DNA from: Bacteroidota bacterium
GTDB lineage: Bacteria > Bacteroidota > Bacteroidia > NS11-12g > UBA955
Direction of reading: 5' to 3'
DNA length: 50,488 nucleotides
Assembly: GCA_030834125.1 (NCBI GenBank)
Contig: JAURFW010000014.1
Span: 1-50,488, forward strand
The translations under genes and the position numbers were made by a program. Below the pieces are notes generated by a model, which was given only the letters and a program-made list of their open reading frames with translations, searched no databases and was not told the DNA's origin. Positions 18,911-27,827 of this stretch are shown here, piece by piece. Every line of letters starts with the position of its first letter. Within the stretch, counting starts at the first letter, position 1.

Positions 18911-18941
18911 TTTTTGAATTGATGTTAATTACCTAATTTTG
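18911..18941 (+). promoter_or_regulatory. Promoter of the DUF3127 gene
   Basis: TTTTTG at 18911-18916, a 17-base spacer and TAATTTTG at 18934-18941 give the best -33/-7 pair in the window. The ATG follows four bases after the -7 box, so the transcript should start at or next to the start codon. Confidence 0.6.
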
Positions 18942-18945
18942 TTTT

Positions 18946-19359
18946 ATGGATTTATCAGGTAAAGTTATACAAATACTACCATTACAAAACGGAGAAGGAC
19001 GCAACGGCGCTTGGAAAAAGCAAGAATATATTATTGAAACTCAAGGACAATACCCCAAAAAGGTATGCTTTTCAATATGGGGTGATAAGATCACTGAATT
19101 CAATATTCAAGAAAATGAATTTATTACAATCGGTATGGATATTGAAAGCCGAGAATATAACAGCCGATGGTATACAGATATCAAAGCTTGGAAAGTTGAT
19201 AGACCCGGAACTTCGGGAATGGCAGCACCCGCTTCTCAAAATTCAAACAGTTTAAATGCAAGCTCAGCAGATGATCCATTTGAATCAACTCCTACAGTAG
19301 ATGATCCATTTGCTTCGGGAACTGACTCATCAAGTCCGGATGATGACTTGCCGTTTTAA
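18946..19359 (+). CDS. DUF3127 protein (OB-fold-like) with SSB-type acidic C-terminal tip
   Basis: This 137-residue protein fits the Bacteroidota DUF3127 family. Residues 1-88 hold the conserved segments ETQGQYPKKVCFSIWGDKI and ESREYNSRWYTDIKAWKVD, with strand spacing suggestive of an OB-fold. Residues about 90-137 are a disordered Ser/Ala/Asp-rich linker with two copies of DDPF, ending in DDDLPF. That ending closely resembles the DDDIPF tip of bacterial single-stranded DNA-binding protein, which docks replication and repair partners. I infer a cytosolic nucleic-acid-binding protein that recruits SSB-interacting partners. It is monocistronic by spacing, with its own promoter. The family assignment is good; the function is inference. 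Confidence 0.85.
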   Translation: MDLSGKVIQILPLQNGEGRNGAWKKQEYIIETQGQYPKKVCFSIWGDKITEFNIQENEFITIGMDIESREYNSRWYTDIKAWKVDRPGTSGMAAPASQNSNSLNASSADDPFESTPTVDDPFASGTDSSSPDDDLPF

Positions 19360-19441
19360 TCATGAATTTGTCATAAAATAGTGGTAGACATGACTGATTG
19401 AATTAATCCCTTTGGAAAACTAAATTGATAAAGAATAAAAC

Positions 19442-22400
19442 ATGTTGAATATAAAGAAATACCTTGTTGTTTTAATGCTTATTACATCAGGGTTTGCTGT
19501 TGCTCAAACTACATATTACGTAGATGGAGTAAATGGTGATGATGTAAATAACAGTGGTGCAAGTGGTTCACCATTTAAAACCATTGGAAAGGCAATGAAC
19601 TCTGTTGCTTCTGGTGATATTATTGAAGTAGAGGGCGGTGCTTATACAGAATCTGTAGATGTTACTGAAAATGTAACGATAAGCGCAGTTACTGCTGGAT
19701 TAACAGTAGATAAGTTGAGGCTTTCAAGCGGAAAAAACTTAACTATTGGGTCTACATCTGAAGTTATTACAGTAAAAGATAGTTTGTTACTAAATTATGG
19801 TTTAGTTAATGTTAATTCATACAACCGTCTACATACATCGGCTACGGCAGAAGTGGCCGGTGGTAATGACACTAGTTTTATTGTCAATGGATATACCATT
19901 CATCACGTTGGAAACACTTCCAAAACCTACACCTGGCATATTGGGCATACAACAGGTGATTATCGCCCTATAACTTTAAGTAGTTTTAGTACATCTAAAA
20001 CCACAGATCAATATTTTTATGCGCGGTGTATAAACGGAGGCCCCTCGTTTAGTGTATCGCTGCCAACCAATACTAAAAATATTTCTAGTGTCAATCATTG
20101 GGAAGTAGGCGCTCAGGAAGCTGCCGGCGTAACAAACGCTTATACATTAACTTTTGATTACGATTCAGCTACCAATGATGATGGAGTATGGGATGCTCCC
20201 AATCTTCAGCTTTTAAATACTGACGGTCTCGCTGCTTGGGTTTTAAAAACTCAAGGTGGAACAAATGCAAGAAAGGGTTCAATTTCAGCAACTGCGACCA
20301 ATACACTTGGTTATTTTATTTTAGGAAATAAAAAAGGTGGAGCTACATTTTTAGGAGGGGCCAACAACTTAGGTAGCGCCGATCCATTTGTGAGTTTTGA
20401 ATATAATGCTGCTGGTCTGTGCGAAGGCGATACCATATTCTTTAATAATCTCACGACGAATCGCTCAGGGGCTACGTTTACATGGATTTTTGGTGACGAG
20501 TCAGAAACAAATCCAAAATATAAGGGGATTACTTATCCTAATGCTTCGGCTGAACACCCATATCACATTTATAATAAGGCAGGTAGCTATACGGTGAGTC
20601 TCCAAGTGCAAAATGCGACCAACAATCCAGATGTGGGGTACATGGCATTTACCATTGGTATTTTACCAAGGCTTCCAGGTTATAAATCTGTTGAAGTATA
20701 CAGATATCCATATAATGGCCTTGATACTTTTGACGATCTAACCATTTGTGATGGTGAGAGATTTTGGGCCGTGGATAATTATGACGCTACATTTCAATGG
20801 AATCCTAATGGTGATGTAGTTACAAAAACCGTTTATGTTATTCAGGGATTAACACCGGAACCAACATTGCCGGTCATGAATCCTATACCAAGTAATGATA
20901 CATTTTTTAATACAATTAATGGACCAGGAAATTATAAAGTTGTTGTTACTCGCACAACTAATAAAGGCTGTGTAGCTGAAGAAACTCAAGATTTAATCAT
21001 TTATGCTCGTCCTGCGCCAGTTATTGATGCATTGGATAAATGTGAAACTCCCCCCAACACTACCTTATTTGTAACAAATAGTACAACTGATCCTTCACCA
21101 ACGAATACTATTAAACAATGGTCATGGGAATATGAGGGTACTTTTGTATTGAATGAGAAAGTAAACAAAAGTCATATTTTTCAAAATGCACACAAAGGAA
21201 TAAATCAAGTTAAATTGATAGTAGAAACAAAAGTAGGTTGTATAGATTCTATTACTAAAGACGTGGAAATATTCCCTAAACCCAAAATAGATATGGACCT
21301 AGATTATTTCTGTGAAGGCCAAACCTTAAGTGCAGATGCTTCTAGTTCAAGTATTACTGGTTCAAGCAATATTGATATGTATATCTGGAATTTTGATTTT
21401 GGTAAACCAAATCCACAATATGACTCTAATGCGGTTACAAATTATCAATATCCAGGACCTGGTTTATACAGAATTCAGTTAAGGTTGGTATCAGATAAAA
21501 TGTGTTTGAGTGATTCTGTTCAACAGATAAGAATTCATCCCAAACCAACTCCTGACTTTGATGTAAAAGAGGTATGTTTCGGAGACTCAACCGAATTGCG
21601 AAGACTGATTCAAACATACCCAAATGATGATAGTATGACGTATTATTGGTATTTAGATTACCAATTTATAAAGGATGATACAGCATTCAAATATTTATTG
21701 CCAAATCCGGGGTCATATCAATTGAAAATGGAAGGTATTTCTGATGCTGGTTGTACAGATTCTATCATCAAAACCATTAAATCTTATTATGTTCCTAATG
21801 CATCATTTATTTTAGACACAATGGTGACAGGAAATGATTCAATTCAATGTTTTAATGGTAATAATTTTGTGTTCGATTATGATTTGGGAATAGATCCATA
21901 CGATACACTCGATATTTCAAAATGGGTTTGGGGGGATACTATGATTGAATCTCCAATAGTTGGTAATAATCATTCTTACACAACATTAGATACCTTTGAA
22001 ATATTACTATTTGTGCAAAATATTAATGGTTGCGCTGATAGTTCTTCATTAACCGTTATAACGGTGCCATCTCCCACAGCAGGATTTGATTGGAACGGAT
22101 TATGTGTTCCAGACACTGTTAAATTCTTTGATACAAGTTCAGTTTCTGTAAATCCAATTACAAGTAGATTCTGGGATTTTGGAAATGGAGAAGCAGATAC
22201 GAACATTACAACTACTCAAACATTCTACTCCAATTCAGGACCATATTCTGTAAAATATACAATTGAAAGCGATAATGGCTGTCGCGATTCAATAACTAAA
22301 TCAATTGATACGCTTATAGACATTCCGGTTGCAAATTGGCAATTAATTAATGGAAGTATGCCACTATGTAAAGGTGATAGTGCAACATTCCAAATTAACG

Positions 22401-23047
22401 GAGGCGACTCTGCAGTATGGTTAATTGATTTGGATACAAATAGATCTAAAGCTTTCTCAGTTACCGGAGTGTATAAATTTGAAGTGATTAACGGAGGACG
22501 TTGTAAATCAACTGATAGCGTGCAAGTATTTGCCTATACAGCTGCTGATATTAAAGCATACAGCGATACGGTCATTTACAGAGGACGTAGAGCAGAATTT
22601 AGATTAGTAAAGGCTTCGTCAAACATAAAATGGTCTCCCTCAGAATTTCTAGAAGATAGTACAAGTACTTATGTTACCACGAAACAACTTATTGATTCAA
22701 TGAGGTTCTATGTTACTGCATTGGATTCAAATGGTTGTGAGGATATGGATTCGGTAACTGTATTAATTATTGATCCGCCATTAGTTAAAATTCCGAATAT
22801 AATTACACCAAATGGAGATAATGAAAATCAAACATGGAACCTAATAGATATTCCGGATTTATTCCTATACGACATAGTGATTTCTGATCGTCAAGGAAGA
22901 CGAGTATATGAAAGTACGGATTATAAAAATGATTGGGCAGCTAGAGATATGAATGGATTAGAGTTACCAAATGGTGTATATTTCTACTACATGAAAAACA
23001 GACAAACTAACGAAATTTACAGAGGTTACATTCAAGTGATAAGATAA
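19442..23047 (+). CDS. Large secreted protein: beta-helix-like N-terminus, PKD domains, T9SS type B sorting domain
   Basis: The 1201-residue product has a signal peptide at 1-21 (ending FAVAQ). Residues about 22-130 resemble a DUF1565/right-handed beta-helix start (YYVDGVNGDDVNNSG, GSPFKTIGKAMNSV). Several PKD-like domains follow at about 310-1000, recognisable by strings such as FTWIFGDESETNP, WNFDFG and FWDFGNGEAD and by repeated Cys-Asp-Ser ladders. The last 85 residues form a gliding-motility-associated C-terminal domain (CHU_C type, T9SS type B): NIITPNGDNENQTWNL and GVYFYYMK. It should be exported by T9SS and may be a surface adhesin like SprB-family proteins. A PorP/SprF gene follows after one base, which is the known partner arrangement for type B cargos. 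No catalytic motif is evident. Confidence 0.88.
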   Translation: MLNIKKYLVVLMLITSGFAVAQTTYYVDGVNGDDVNNSGASGSPFKTIGKAMNSVASGDIIEVEGGAYTESVDVTENVTISAVTAGLTVDKLRLSSGKNLTIGSTSEVITVKDSLLLNYGLVNVNSYNRLHTSATAEVAGGNDTSFIVNGYTIHHVGNTSKTYTWHIGHTTGDYRPITLSSFSTSKTTDQYFYARCINGGPSFSVSLPTNTKNISSVNHWEVGAQEAAGVTNAYTLTFDYDSATNDDGVWDAPNLQLLNTDGLAAWVLKTQGGTNARKGSISATATNTLGYFILGNKKGGATFLGGANNLGSADPFVSFEYNAAGLCEGDTIFFNNLTTNRSGATFTWIFGDESETNPKYKGITYPNASAEHPYHIYNKAGSYTVSLQVQNATNNPDVGYMAFTIGILPRLPGYKSVEVYRYPYNGLDTFDDLTICDGERFWAVDNYDATFQWNPNGDVVTKTVYVIQGLTPEPTLPVMNPIPSNDTFFNTINGPGNYKVVVTRTTNKGCVAEETQDLIIYARPAPVIDALDKCETPPNTTLFVTNSTTDPSPTNTIKQWSWEYEGTFVLNEKVNKSHIFQNAHKGINQVKLIVETKVGCIDSITKDVEIFPKPKIDMDLDYFCEGQTLSADASSSSITGSSNIDMYIWNFDFGKPNPQYDSNAVTNYQYPGPGLYRIQLRLVSDKMCLSDSVQQIRIHPKPTPDFDVKEVCFGDSTELRRLIQTYPNDDSMTYYWYLDYQFIKDDTAFKYLLPNPGSYQLKMEGISDAGCTDSIIKTIKSYYVPNASFILDTMVTGNDSIQCFNGNNFVFDYDLGIDPYDTLDISKWVWGDTMIESPIVGNNHSYTTLDTFEILLFVQNINGCADSSSLTVITVPSPTAGFDWNGLCVPDTVKFFDTSSVSVNPITSRFWDFGNGEADTNITTTQTFYSNSGPYSVKYTIESDNGCRDSITKSIDTLIDIPVANWQLINGSMPLCKGDSATFQINGGDSAVWLIDLDTNRSKAFSVTGVYKFEVINGGRCKSTDSVQVFAYTAADIKAYSDTVIYRGRRAEFRLVKASSNIKWSPSEFLEDSTSTYVTTKQLIDSMRFYVTALDSNGCEDMDSVTVLIIDPPLVKIPNIITPNGDNENQTWNLIDIPDLFLYDIVISDRQGRRVYESTDYKNDWAARDMNGLELPNGVYFYYMKNRQTNEIYRGYIQVIR

Positions 23048-23048
23048 A

Positions 23049-24374
23049 ATGAGAAAAAGTATTTTTACCCTTGCAATAAGTGGATTAACAATTTTTGGAT
23101 CCACAATGGCTCAAATGGGAGCACGCATAGATCAATATTATCTTGATCGCTCAGTATTAATTCCTGCCGCAATTGGCGAAAGTGAGGAAGGTTATGCTAC
23201 AATAATATATAATAAACTATTCACGGATATTCCAGGTTCGCCGCAGCATACTGTTCTTAATATGGCGATGCCTTTGCCACAGAAAAATACATCTTTTGGG
23301 CTCTTTTATATGAAAGAGAATATTGCGTTCTCTGAAATGCATAATGCGTATGCAACATATGATTACAGAATTCAATTAGGTGCAGATATCAATTTGAATC
23401 TTGCTGTAAGTGCCGGAGTGTTATCGCAGAATTTTGATGCTACAAAAGCAGTGTATTACGATGAGAATGATGACAAGATAACAGCATTAATGTTTAGCCC
23501 ACCTGTTGTGAGAGCCGATCTTAGAGCGTCGTTATATTTAAGTTCGGAGAAGTTTTACGGAGGATTTTCTGTGACTCGATTGCCACGTCCGCATTTTGAT
23601 TATACTTACTATAATTATGCAGCGGGTTATGACCTGCAAACCCAAGCAAATGCACTTTTAGGTTACAACTCAGTTATTGACGATAACTTTACCCTTAAAC
23701 CAAGTTTCCATTTTAATATGTATAACTGGGATTACATGTATTTCCAAGGTAACGTAAGTATAGATTTTAAAGATGTTATGTGGGTAGGTTTCGGAATGAA
23801 TAATTTATTTCAAGCTGGTGTAAATGCAGGTTTCAAACCTCAGGATGATATCTTAGTAGGCTACAGTTATACGGTGCCTAATGGTGAGCAACGCGGTCTT
23901 TTGGGACCAATGCATGAATTTACAGCCAAAATTGGATTCTCTGCTCTTGGCGGTGGTTCAAGAAACAAAGACGGTGACGGAGATGGTATAGGTTCAGATT
24001 TTGATGGTGATGGTAGCGCTATGATGGAAAATGAGAGAACGTACAAAGAAGCTATCGTAAAATCTTATGAGGATATGGAGAACTTTGGACTTGGGCATGA
24101 TAGTTCAGGAATTAAACTTCCTCCAATTCCTAAGTTGAATCCTGAGCTTGGACATTATTTAGTTTCTGGCCTACACTCGAGTGAAGAGAAAGCAAATGAA
24201 CAAATTAAGCAGCTTTATATGAAGGATGTAATAGCTTTTAAATTCTATGATATGAGAAATAAAAGTTATTACGTATTCGTGAAACGCTACAATACTGAAA
24301 AAGAGGCAAATAAAGGGGAATTCTATTATGAGGGTAGCGTACCACGTGTTTGGGTACGTGAAATACATAAATAA
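23049..24374 (+). CDS. PorP/SprF-family T9SS outer membrane protein with acidic linker and SPOR-like C-terminus
   Basis: This is a 441-residue protein. A signal peptide (1-21, ending STMAQ) precedes a barrel of about 280 residues that matches the PorP/SprF pattern: early RIDQYYLDRSVLIPAA, then paired strands describing a small outer membrane barrel ending near FTAKIGFSALGG. Residues about 305-322 form an Asp/Gly linker (DGDGDGIGSDFDGDGS) like calcium-binding thrombospondin type 3 repeats. Residues about 361-441 read like a SPOR domain (HYLVSGLHSSEEKANEQIKQ, YYVFVKRYNTEKEANKG). PorP/SprF proteins hold type B cargos at the surface, and this one lies one base after such a cargo gene. The C-terminal extension is beyond the usual family length of about 300. 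The SPOR call is by pattern only. Confidence 0.82.
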   Translation: MRKSIFTLAISGLTIFGSTMAQMGARIDQYYLDRSVLIPAAIGESEEGYATIIYNKLFTDIPGSPQHTVLNMAMPLPQKNTSFGLFYMKENIAFSEMHNAYATYDYRIQLGADINLNLAVSAGVLSQNFDATKAVYYDENDDKITALMFSPPVVRADLRASLYLSSEKFYGGFSVTRLPRPHFDYTYYNYAAGYDLQTQANALLGYNSVIDDNFTLKPSFHFNMYNWDYMYFQGNVSIDFKDVMWVGFGMNNLFQAGVNAGFKPQDDILVGYSYTVPNGEQRGLLGPMHEFTAKIGFSALGGGSRNKDGDGDGIGSDFDGDGSAMMENERTYKEAIVKSYEDMENFGLGHDSSGIKLPPIPKLNPELGHYLVSGLHSSEEKANEQIKQLYMKDVIAFKFYDMRNKSYYVFVKRYNTEKEANKGEFYYEGSVPRVWVREIHK

Positions 24375-24389
24375 GAATAACACCAAATA

Positions 24390-25055
24390 TTAATTCTCAC
24401 CTCGAAAGGCATAAGAAATGAGATTTGCTCCCATTTCGAGTGCCTTTCTTCGTTTTTCGGAAGAATCATTATATACTTCAGGGTCTTCCCATCCATTCCC
24501 TAGATCACATTCATAATCGTAAAAACAAATTAACTTACCTTCCCAAAATAGACCGAAACCCATTGGCGGTTTAGCATCATGTTCATGAACTTTAATTAGA
24601 CCATTTGGGAATTTGAACTTCTTATTATAAATAGCATGGTCTAAAGGAACTAACTGAAATATTAATTCTGGAAAGACTTTCTTCATTTCCCTCCTTATAT
24701 AATGGTCTAGACCGTAATTATCGCATATATGAAGGAATCCTCCTCCAATTAAATATTCTCTTAAGTTTAAAGCCTCAGATTCACTAAATACTATATTACC
24801 ATGCCCTGTTAAAAATAAAAATGGGTAATAAAAGATGTCTGAAGATCCTATATCGACAATGTCTTCTTCAGAATCGATATTCGTATTAATATGTTGATTA
24901 CAAAAAATGGTTAGATTTTTTAATGCTGTTCTGCTGCTATACCAGTCACCCCCTCCAGAGTATTTTACCCTGCCAATTCTAATCGATGATTGACAGAAAG
25001 TTGAGCTTGTAGCAATGAATAATATAAAAAATAGGATGTTTCTTTTTAACTGCAC
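24390..25055 (-). CDS. DUF4159 secreted protein
   Basis: The product has 221 residues from a GTG at 25055. That start sits one base after the uppP stop and directly precedes a signal peptide (QLKRNILFFILFIATSSTFC). An in-frame TTG at 25091 would extend it into uppP. The mature protein fits DUF4159: the opening RVKYSGGGDWYSSRTALKNL, the middle motif LTGHGNIVFSESEALNLREY, then YLIGGGFLHICDNYG, a glutamine-amidotransferase-like fold. The family is found in Bacteroidota and others without a proven reaction. It closes the ftsX-DUF3098-uppP operon. Its 3' end is convergent with the PorP/SprF gene, only 15 bases away. Confidence 0.82.
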   Translation of the reverse strand: MQLKRNILFFILFIATSSTFCQSSIRIGRVKYSGGGDWYSSRTALKNLTIFCNQHINTNIDSEEDIVDIGSSDIFYYPFLFLTGHGNIVFSESEALNLREYLIGGGFLHICDNYGLDHYIRREMKKVFPELIFQLVPLDHAIYNKKFKFPNGLIKVHEHDAKPPMGFGLFWEGKLICFYDYECDLGNGWEDPEVYNDSSEKRRKALEMGANLISYAFRGEN

Positions 25056-25056
25056 A

Positions 25057-25821
25057 TTACAAATATAATGTGAGTAAGAAGGCAGAACCAACTATTATAC
25101 GATAGATAGCGAAAAATTTAAAACCACGTTTTTGAACCATTTGTATGAAGAATTTCACGGCTAATAGTGCGGTGAAAAAACTCAATACATTACCGAGTGC
25201 TATATCACTAATATTAGTAGCAGAGAGTGTTTCCCAATTCTTAAAAACTTTATAAAATGACGCTGCAGTTAGCGTAGGAATGGCTAGAAAAAATGAAAAC
25301 TCCGTAGATTCTTTTAAGGATAATTTACAACCTAATGCTCCTCCAATGGTCGCAGCACTTCTGCTTGTTCCAGGAATCATTGCAATGGTTTGCGCAAAAC
25401 CAATAATTAAACTGTCTTTCCATGTCATTGAGTCAACTGTTTTTGTACCAGGTTTAAAAATATCTTCAATAAAGTATAAAAGAACACCGACAGCAATGAG
25501 CATAATTCCTACTACAACACCACTTCCCAAAAGGGTTTCAAGAAAATCATCAAATAATAGCCCTAATACAGCAGCCGGTATGAAACCAATTAGTAGTTTA
25601 GTATAAAATGCGAGCCAATTTTTATTAAAAAATCTTTTGAAATACAATCCAACTACTGCGAGTATTGCACCAAATTGAATACTAATAATGTAAGTATCTA
25701 TATTGGCATCGTTTATATTCAGCCATTTTTGGAACATTATTAAGTGTCCAGTGCTGCTAACAGGCAAGAATTCAGTGATCCCTTCAACAATTGAAAGAAT
25801 TACATTTTCAATTAGCGTCAT
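25057..25821 (-). CDS. uppP: Undecaprenyl-diphosphatase
   Basis: This 254-residue polytopic membrane protein is of the BacA/UppP family. The two signature segments are present: EGITEFLPVSSTGHLI near the N-terminus with the catalytic Glu, and PGTSRSAATIGGALG near residue 150. About seven or eight hydrophobic helices are visible. It dephosphorylates undecaprenyl pyrophosphate in the inner membrane, recycling the carrier for peptidoglycan and O-antigen synthesis. Its ATG overlaps the stop of the DUF3098 gene by four bases (ATGA), and the DUF4159 gene follows directly, so expression is operonic. Confidence 0.97.
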   Translation of the reverse strand: MTLIENVILSIVEGITEFLPVSSTGHLIMFQKWLNINDANIDTYIISIQFGAILAVVGLYFKRFFNKNWLAFYTKLLIGFIPAAVLGLLFDDFLETLLGSGVVVGIMLIAVGVLLYFIEDIFKPGTKTVDSMTWKDSLIIGFAQTIAMIPGTSRSAATIGGALGCKLSLKESTEFSFFLAIPTLTAASFYKVFKNWETLSATNISDIALGNVLSFFTALLAVKFFIQMVQKRGFKFFAIYRIIVGSAFLLTLYL

Positions 25822-26063
25822 TTTTTACGATAGAATATCGCGTATATCCCAAGGATAAATCCAATAATTACAACTATTGGAGCAAGCGTAATTCTTCTGA
25901 AGTCGTAAATATCACCATCTGAACCGCTCATTAATATAAATCCTATAATTACCACCGCAATACTGGCAATTAAAAGGTAGTAATTCTCTTTTGTGAATAA
26001 TAATTCCCGGATTTCTTTAGGTTGGTTGTTTTGATCAACCTTGGTTTTATTTTTTTTGCTCAT
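25818..26063 (-). CDS. DUF3098 small membrane protein
   Basis: The product has 81 residues: a charged N-terminus (about 1-28), then two transmembrane helices (about 29-47, YYLLIASIAVVIIGFILMSG, and about 58-77, APIVVIIGFILGIYAIFY) joined by a short loop with GSDGDIYDFRR. This is the DUF3098 pattern, known in Bacteroidota between ftsX and uppP. Its ATG overlaps the ftsX stop by one base (TGATG), and its stop overlaps the uppP start by four bases. The function is unknown; the context suggests a role linked to cell division or wall precursor recycling. Confidence 0.88.
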   Translation of the reverse strand: MSKKNKTKVDQNNQPKEIRELLFTKENYYLLIASIAVVIIGFILMSGSDGDIYDFRRITLAPIVVIIGFILGIYAIFYRKK

Positions 26064-26947
26064 CAGTAAAGATTTTCAATTTTAGTTTTTAGAAATTTTC
26101 TCGTGCTTAGCCAACTTGTTAGTGCAGCTAAAACGATTCCAAAAATAGCAATAGAAATTGAAAGAATCCCTAATAAATTTAATTCAATATGTTGGTTAAA
26201 AGAACTAAGCATTTTTAATTCGTCTTTACTCCAAAATGGCAATCCCCAAAAAATAGCTGCTATTGAAACTGCTGCAATAGGTAAAGAAATTAATGAATAT
26301 CCAATAAATTTCGAAACAAAGGGGCGAATAATAAAGCCATTAGTTGCTCCAACCAATTGCATGCTTTTAATATTATGTCTATTGGCGAAAATCCCCAAGC
26401 GCACTGAACTTTGTATAAGGATGATTGATATAATAATCATTAATAGAGCAAATCCCCCAAAGAAGTATTGCACTCTTTTTAAGTTTTCAGTAATCGATGC
26501 AAGCCAGTTTTCCTGATAAATAACATCTTCAACTTTGTTGTTTTGTTTGAAAAAATGACTAACCTCAGAAAGGAACTTTGTATTTGCGTACTCGGCTTTT
26601 GGATAAATTTCAATGCTTAAAGGAAGTGAAACCGTTTCAACATAAGACATGAAATTTGGATCGTATTTTTGACCCATCTCTTCAATGGCTTGCTCTTTGG
26701 AAATGTATTGTACGTCGCGAACCCAAGATTTTTTTTTCATCTGTTTCTGAAAATCTTTCACATATTCATCTGTAACTTCAGGATGAAAATAAACATCGAT
26801 ACTGCTATTTTCTAGCCAATATTTCCCTAATCCATTAAATCCAATTATACTTACACCAAGTAAACCTAAAATAAACATCACAGATGCCAAACTCAGAATA
26901 CTTGGTAATGCCGATGGTTTTTTGCGTTTAACGCGATTATTTTCCAT
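26063..26947 (-). CDS. ftsX: Cell division permease FtsX
   Basis: The 294-residue product starts at ATG 26947 (MENNRVKRKK). The longer in-frame version to 27022 adds an unlikely second hydrophobic segment and a non-ATG start. TM1 lies at about 15-38. A periplasmic domain of about 110 residues contains VYFHPEVTDEYVKDFQKQM and ISKEQAIEEMG, matching the FtsX extracellular domain. Three more helices end the protein, with the FtsX motif NRHNIKSMQLVGATNGFIIRP. With FtsE it couples ATP hydrolysis to activation of septal peptidoglycan hydrolases. ftsE is not adjacent. It heads the tight operon with DUF3098, uppP and DUF4159. Confidence 0.92.
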   Translation of the reverse strand: MENNRVKRKKPSALPSILSLASVMFILGLLGVSIIGFNGLGKYWLENSSIDVYFHPEVTDEYVKDFQKQMKKKSWVRDVQYISKEQAIEEMGQKYDPNFMSYVETVSLPLSIEIYPKAEYANTKFLSEVSHFFKQNNKVEDVIYQENWLASITENLKRVQYFFGGFALLMIIISIILIQSSVRLGIFANRHNIKSMQLVGATNGFIIRPFVSKFIGYSLISLPIAAVSIAAIFWGLPFWSKDELKMLSSFNQHIELNLLGILSISIAIFGIVLAALTSWLSTRKFLKTKIENLY

Positions 26948-27009
26948 AAAACTAATTACGAAAATCAGATAAATTAGAGCAAATAGAAAAATAAGTTTTC
27001 CGCATGTGC

Positions 27010-27017
27010 TAACTTTG
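27010..27017 (+). promoter_or_regulatory. Bacteroidota -7 box upstream of the exonuclease gene
   Basis: TAACTTTG matches TAnnTTTG, 27 bases before the ATG at 27045. It implies a leader of about 20 bases. No clear -33 TTG is seen. Confidence 0.4.
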
Positions 27018-27044
27018 TCCAATCCTGATAACGTATACGGTTAG

Positions 27045-27770
27045 ATGCATTTGCTTCAAAATATTGACATAAACAAAGTACTTTTTCTAGACATTGAAAC
27101 GGTTCCTGCTTATCCTTCCTATAAGGCTATGCCCAAAGAATGGAAAAGCTTATGGGATCGAAAGTCTAAATCTCTTGTTAAAGAGAATATTACGCCATCA
27201 GACATGTACGATCGGTCTGCCATATATGCTGAATTTGGAAAAATTGTATGTATTTGTGTTGGAATAATTACAGGTTTCCCGGATTCTCCTAAGCTTCGAT
27301 TAAAAGCATTTACCGGAGATAATGAAAAGAAACTATTACAAGATTTTGCTCAACTTCTAAAAGTATATTTTAGTACGGATCGCTCAAAATTATGTGCTCA
27401 TAATGGCAAAGAATTTGATTTTCCTTACCTTTCAAGAAGGTTGTTGGTTCATGGTATTGAATTGCCTTTGTTACTTGATAATGCTGGAAAAAAACCTTGG
27501 GAAATAGGGCATTTAGATACAATGGACTTGTGGAAGTTTGGCGATTATAAAAGTTATACTTCGTTGGATTTATTGGCCAATCTATTTGGTATTCCTACCC
27601 CGAAAGATGATATAGATGGATCTATGGTTTGCGATGTGTATTATAACGATAAAGATCTCCAACGAATTGAGAAGTATTGTCTTAAAGATGTTGTTACACT
27701 ATGCCAATTATTTTTAAGGTTAATGAATAAACCCCTAATCGATAGTCGAGAGATTATTTTTCCATCTTGA
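27045..27770 (+). CDS. DEDDy-type 3'-5' exonuclease (PolB-exonuclease-like)
   Basis: The 241-residue cytosolic protein has an RNase H-like exonuclease fold. The DEDDy residues are visible: Asp16 and Glu18 in FLDIETVP, Asp in HNGKEFDFPYL, and Tyr/Asp in YCLKDVV near the C-terminus. The spacing and the segment HLDTMDLWKFGDYKSYTSLD fit the predicted exonuclease family related to the proofreading domain of family B polymerases (PF10108-like). Bacteroidota carry it as a stand-alone gene. Its DNA or RNA substrate is not known. It is divergent from ftsX and followed by an unrelated secreted-protein gene with its own promoter box. Confidence 0.85.
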   Translation: MHLLQNIDINKVLFLDIETVPAYPSYKAMPKEWKSLWDRKSKSLVKENITPSDMYDRSAIYAEFGKIVCICVGIITGFPDSPKLRLKAFTGDNEKKLLQDFAQLLKVYFSTDRSKLCAHNGKEFDFPYLSRRLLVHGIELPLLLDNAGKKPWEIGHLDTMDLWKFGDYKSYTSLDLLANLFGIPTPKDDIDGSMVCDVYYNDKDLQRIEKYCLKDVVTLCQLFLRLMNKPLIDSREIIFPS

Positions 27771-27818
27771 GATGCCACATATTAATGGGTTTAAATGTCT
27801 AAACAAATAAGGATTTTG

Positions 27819-27826
27819 TATATTTG
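27819..27826 (+). promoter_or_regulatory. Bacteroidota -7 box that decides the start of the type B T9SS cargo gene
   Basis: TATATTTG lies one base before ATG 27828 and four bases before ATG 27831. An upstream in-frame ATG at 27795 would place the box inside the gene, so a start at 27828 or 27831 is favoured. Confidence 0.4.
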
Positions 27827-27827
27827 T

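Noticed and set aside
19442-23047. Repeated strings as possible tandem DNA repeats or CRISPR
   Set aside because: The repeats are at protein level (PKD strands), diverged in DNA, with no direct repeat-spacer pattern.
25280-25606. 108-codon ORF on the plus strand
   Set aside because: It is a shadow of uppP, whose catalytic motifs are intact on the minus strand.
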